Of a DNA stretch of 64,000 nucleotides, positions 63,440 to 64,000 are shown in pieces. Position 1 is the stretch's first letter; every line of letters starts with the position of its first letter. Source of the DNA: Citromicrobium bathyomarinum (GTDB taxonomy: Bacteria; Pseudomonadota; Alphaproteobacteria; Sphingomonadales; Sphingomonadaceae); contig NZ_JAINWL010000001.1 in the NCBI RefSeq assembly GCF_021021475.1, forward strand, positions 930,001 to 994,000. The letters are read 5' to 3'. A program made the position numbers and the translations under genes. Below the pieces are notes generated by a model. The model was not told the DNA's origin and did no database searches. It saw only the letters and a list, made by a program, of their open reading frames with translations.

Positions 63440-63531
63440 ATCCGATGCAGCTATGACGGCTTTTGTCATTGGACAAGCAAGAAGGGATTGGGTGAAGCGA
63501 AGATAGACCGACACCACCGGGGATCGCATCA

Positions 63532-64000
63532 ATGTCCAGCAAGCTTTTCGCCGCACTCTTCGCGAGCCTCGCCATCGCCGCATCGGCGGCAAGTGCGCAG
63601 CAGCCTGCCGAGGAGGTACTCCTTCAGTTTACGGACGGGGCCGAATTCGCGACGGTCAGCCGCACGGAGACGACCTGTTCGATGCTGTTCGGGAACGAGG
63701 CGGACAAGACCGCCGTCACGCTCCTGATCGGTAAGACGACTGTCACGAGCCAATTGTACATCATAAGTTTGGCAGATGTCGGGGCCAATGCCGAACAGTT
63801 CGACTTCAGGCGCCTGACGCCCGACGGGATCGTCACCGATCGCAAGGCCTTTTTCAAAACGGAGCAGGGTCCGGGCATCTTCGAATATGCGTCATCCCTC
63901 GAGGCGCTGCAGCTCGATTTCGACGATATCCAGAAGACCGGCGGTTTTCTGATAACCAAACCGGGCGACGAAAGCGCAGCCGTTCTGGTGAAGTTCAACG
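63532..64000 (+). CDS. Secreted protein of unknown function, 3' end cut
   Basis: The frame from the ATG at 63532 runs to the window end without a stop (156 codons seen). It has a signal peptide (LFAALFASLAIAASAASAQ), then FTDGAEFATVSRTETTCSML and, later, FFKTEQGPGIFEYASSLEAL. I recognise no family. It is divergent from nadB. Confidence 0.7.
   Translation, partial: MSSKLFAALFASLAIAASAASAQQPAEEVLLQFTDGAEFATVSRTETTCSMLFGNEADKTAVTLLIGKTTVTSQLYIISLADVGANAEQFDFRRLTPDGIVTDRKAFFKTEQGPGIFEYASSLEALQLDFDDIQKTGGFLITKPGDESAAVLVKFN

Overview
The window is a GC-rich, gene-dense chromosomal segment of an alphaproteobacterium, most likely a sphingomonad of the Erythrobacter type. Supporting signs are the flagellar gene order, a CnoX-type thioredoxin with an intact CGPC site, CcrM-type GANTC sites in a promoter region, and the style of the housekeeping proteins. 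No gene here fixes the genus; that is inference.

Positions 1-27,344 hold a nearly complete flagellar locus. It starts with the end of a leftward MotA/PomA-like stator gene. The rightward flgBCDEFGHIJKL-motAB run follows, preceded by a textbook sigma-54 promoter (752-766). After a 720-base stretch without a recognisable gene come leftward fliC and a rightward run: a FlbD-like sigma-54 activator, fliEFGHIJ, fliK (with its own sigma-54-type promoter), fliLMNOPQR, flhB, fliD and fliS. Most neighbours overlap by 1-11 bases, so the runs are probably translationally coupled. The regulator carries the GAFTGA loop that contacts sigma-54, which fits the promoters. flhA, fliA, flgA and chemotaxis genes are not in this window. 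FlgD, FlgE and FliM are unusually short or lack a familiar segment.

Positions 27,524-38,246 carry an orphan LuxR-type regulator with a degenerate receiver, a BCCT osmolyte/amine transporter, two tandem paralogous Crp/Fnr regulators, bifunctional putA divergent from them, a secreted protein behind a strong hairpin, dcd, and a leftward HNH protein-trhO-GST group.

Positions 38,671-52,471 are mixed housekeeping: a saccharopine-dehydrogenase-like enzyme, DoxX, a TonB receptor with His/acid-rich loops (perhaps zinc), tRNA-Gly(GCC), a thioredoxin-TPR holdase, a LON-domain protein, a serine hydrolase, MarC, folD-yggT, argB, two small envelope proteins, an FNT-type transporter and an SNase-like nuclease. 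A roughly 41-base element occurs twice, at 38,562 and 50,107, each in the sense of the gene downstream and with the same internal spacing.

Positions 52,514-64,000 hold an AT-richer TPR gene directly behind nrdB, nrdB and nrdA (class I ribonucleotide reductase, neither subunit with a visible ATP-cone), a TetR gene divergent from a DJ-1/PfpI-family gene with two exact operators and a half-site between them, an acidic lipoprotein, a diguanylate cyclase with intact GGDEF and I-site, nadB, and the start of a secreted protein cut by the window end.
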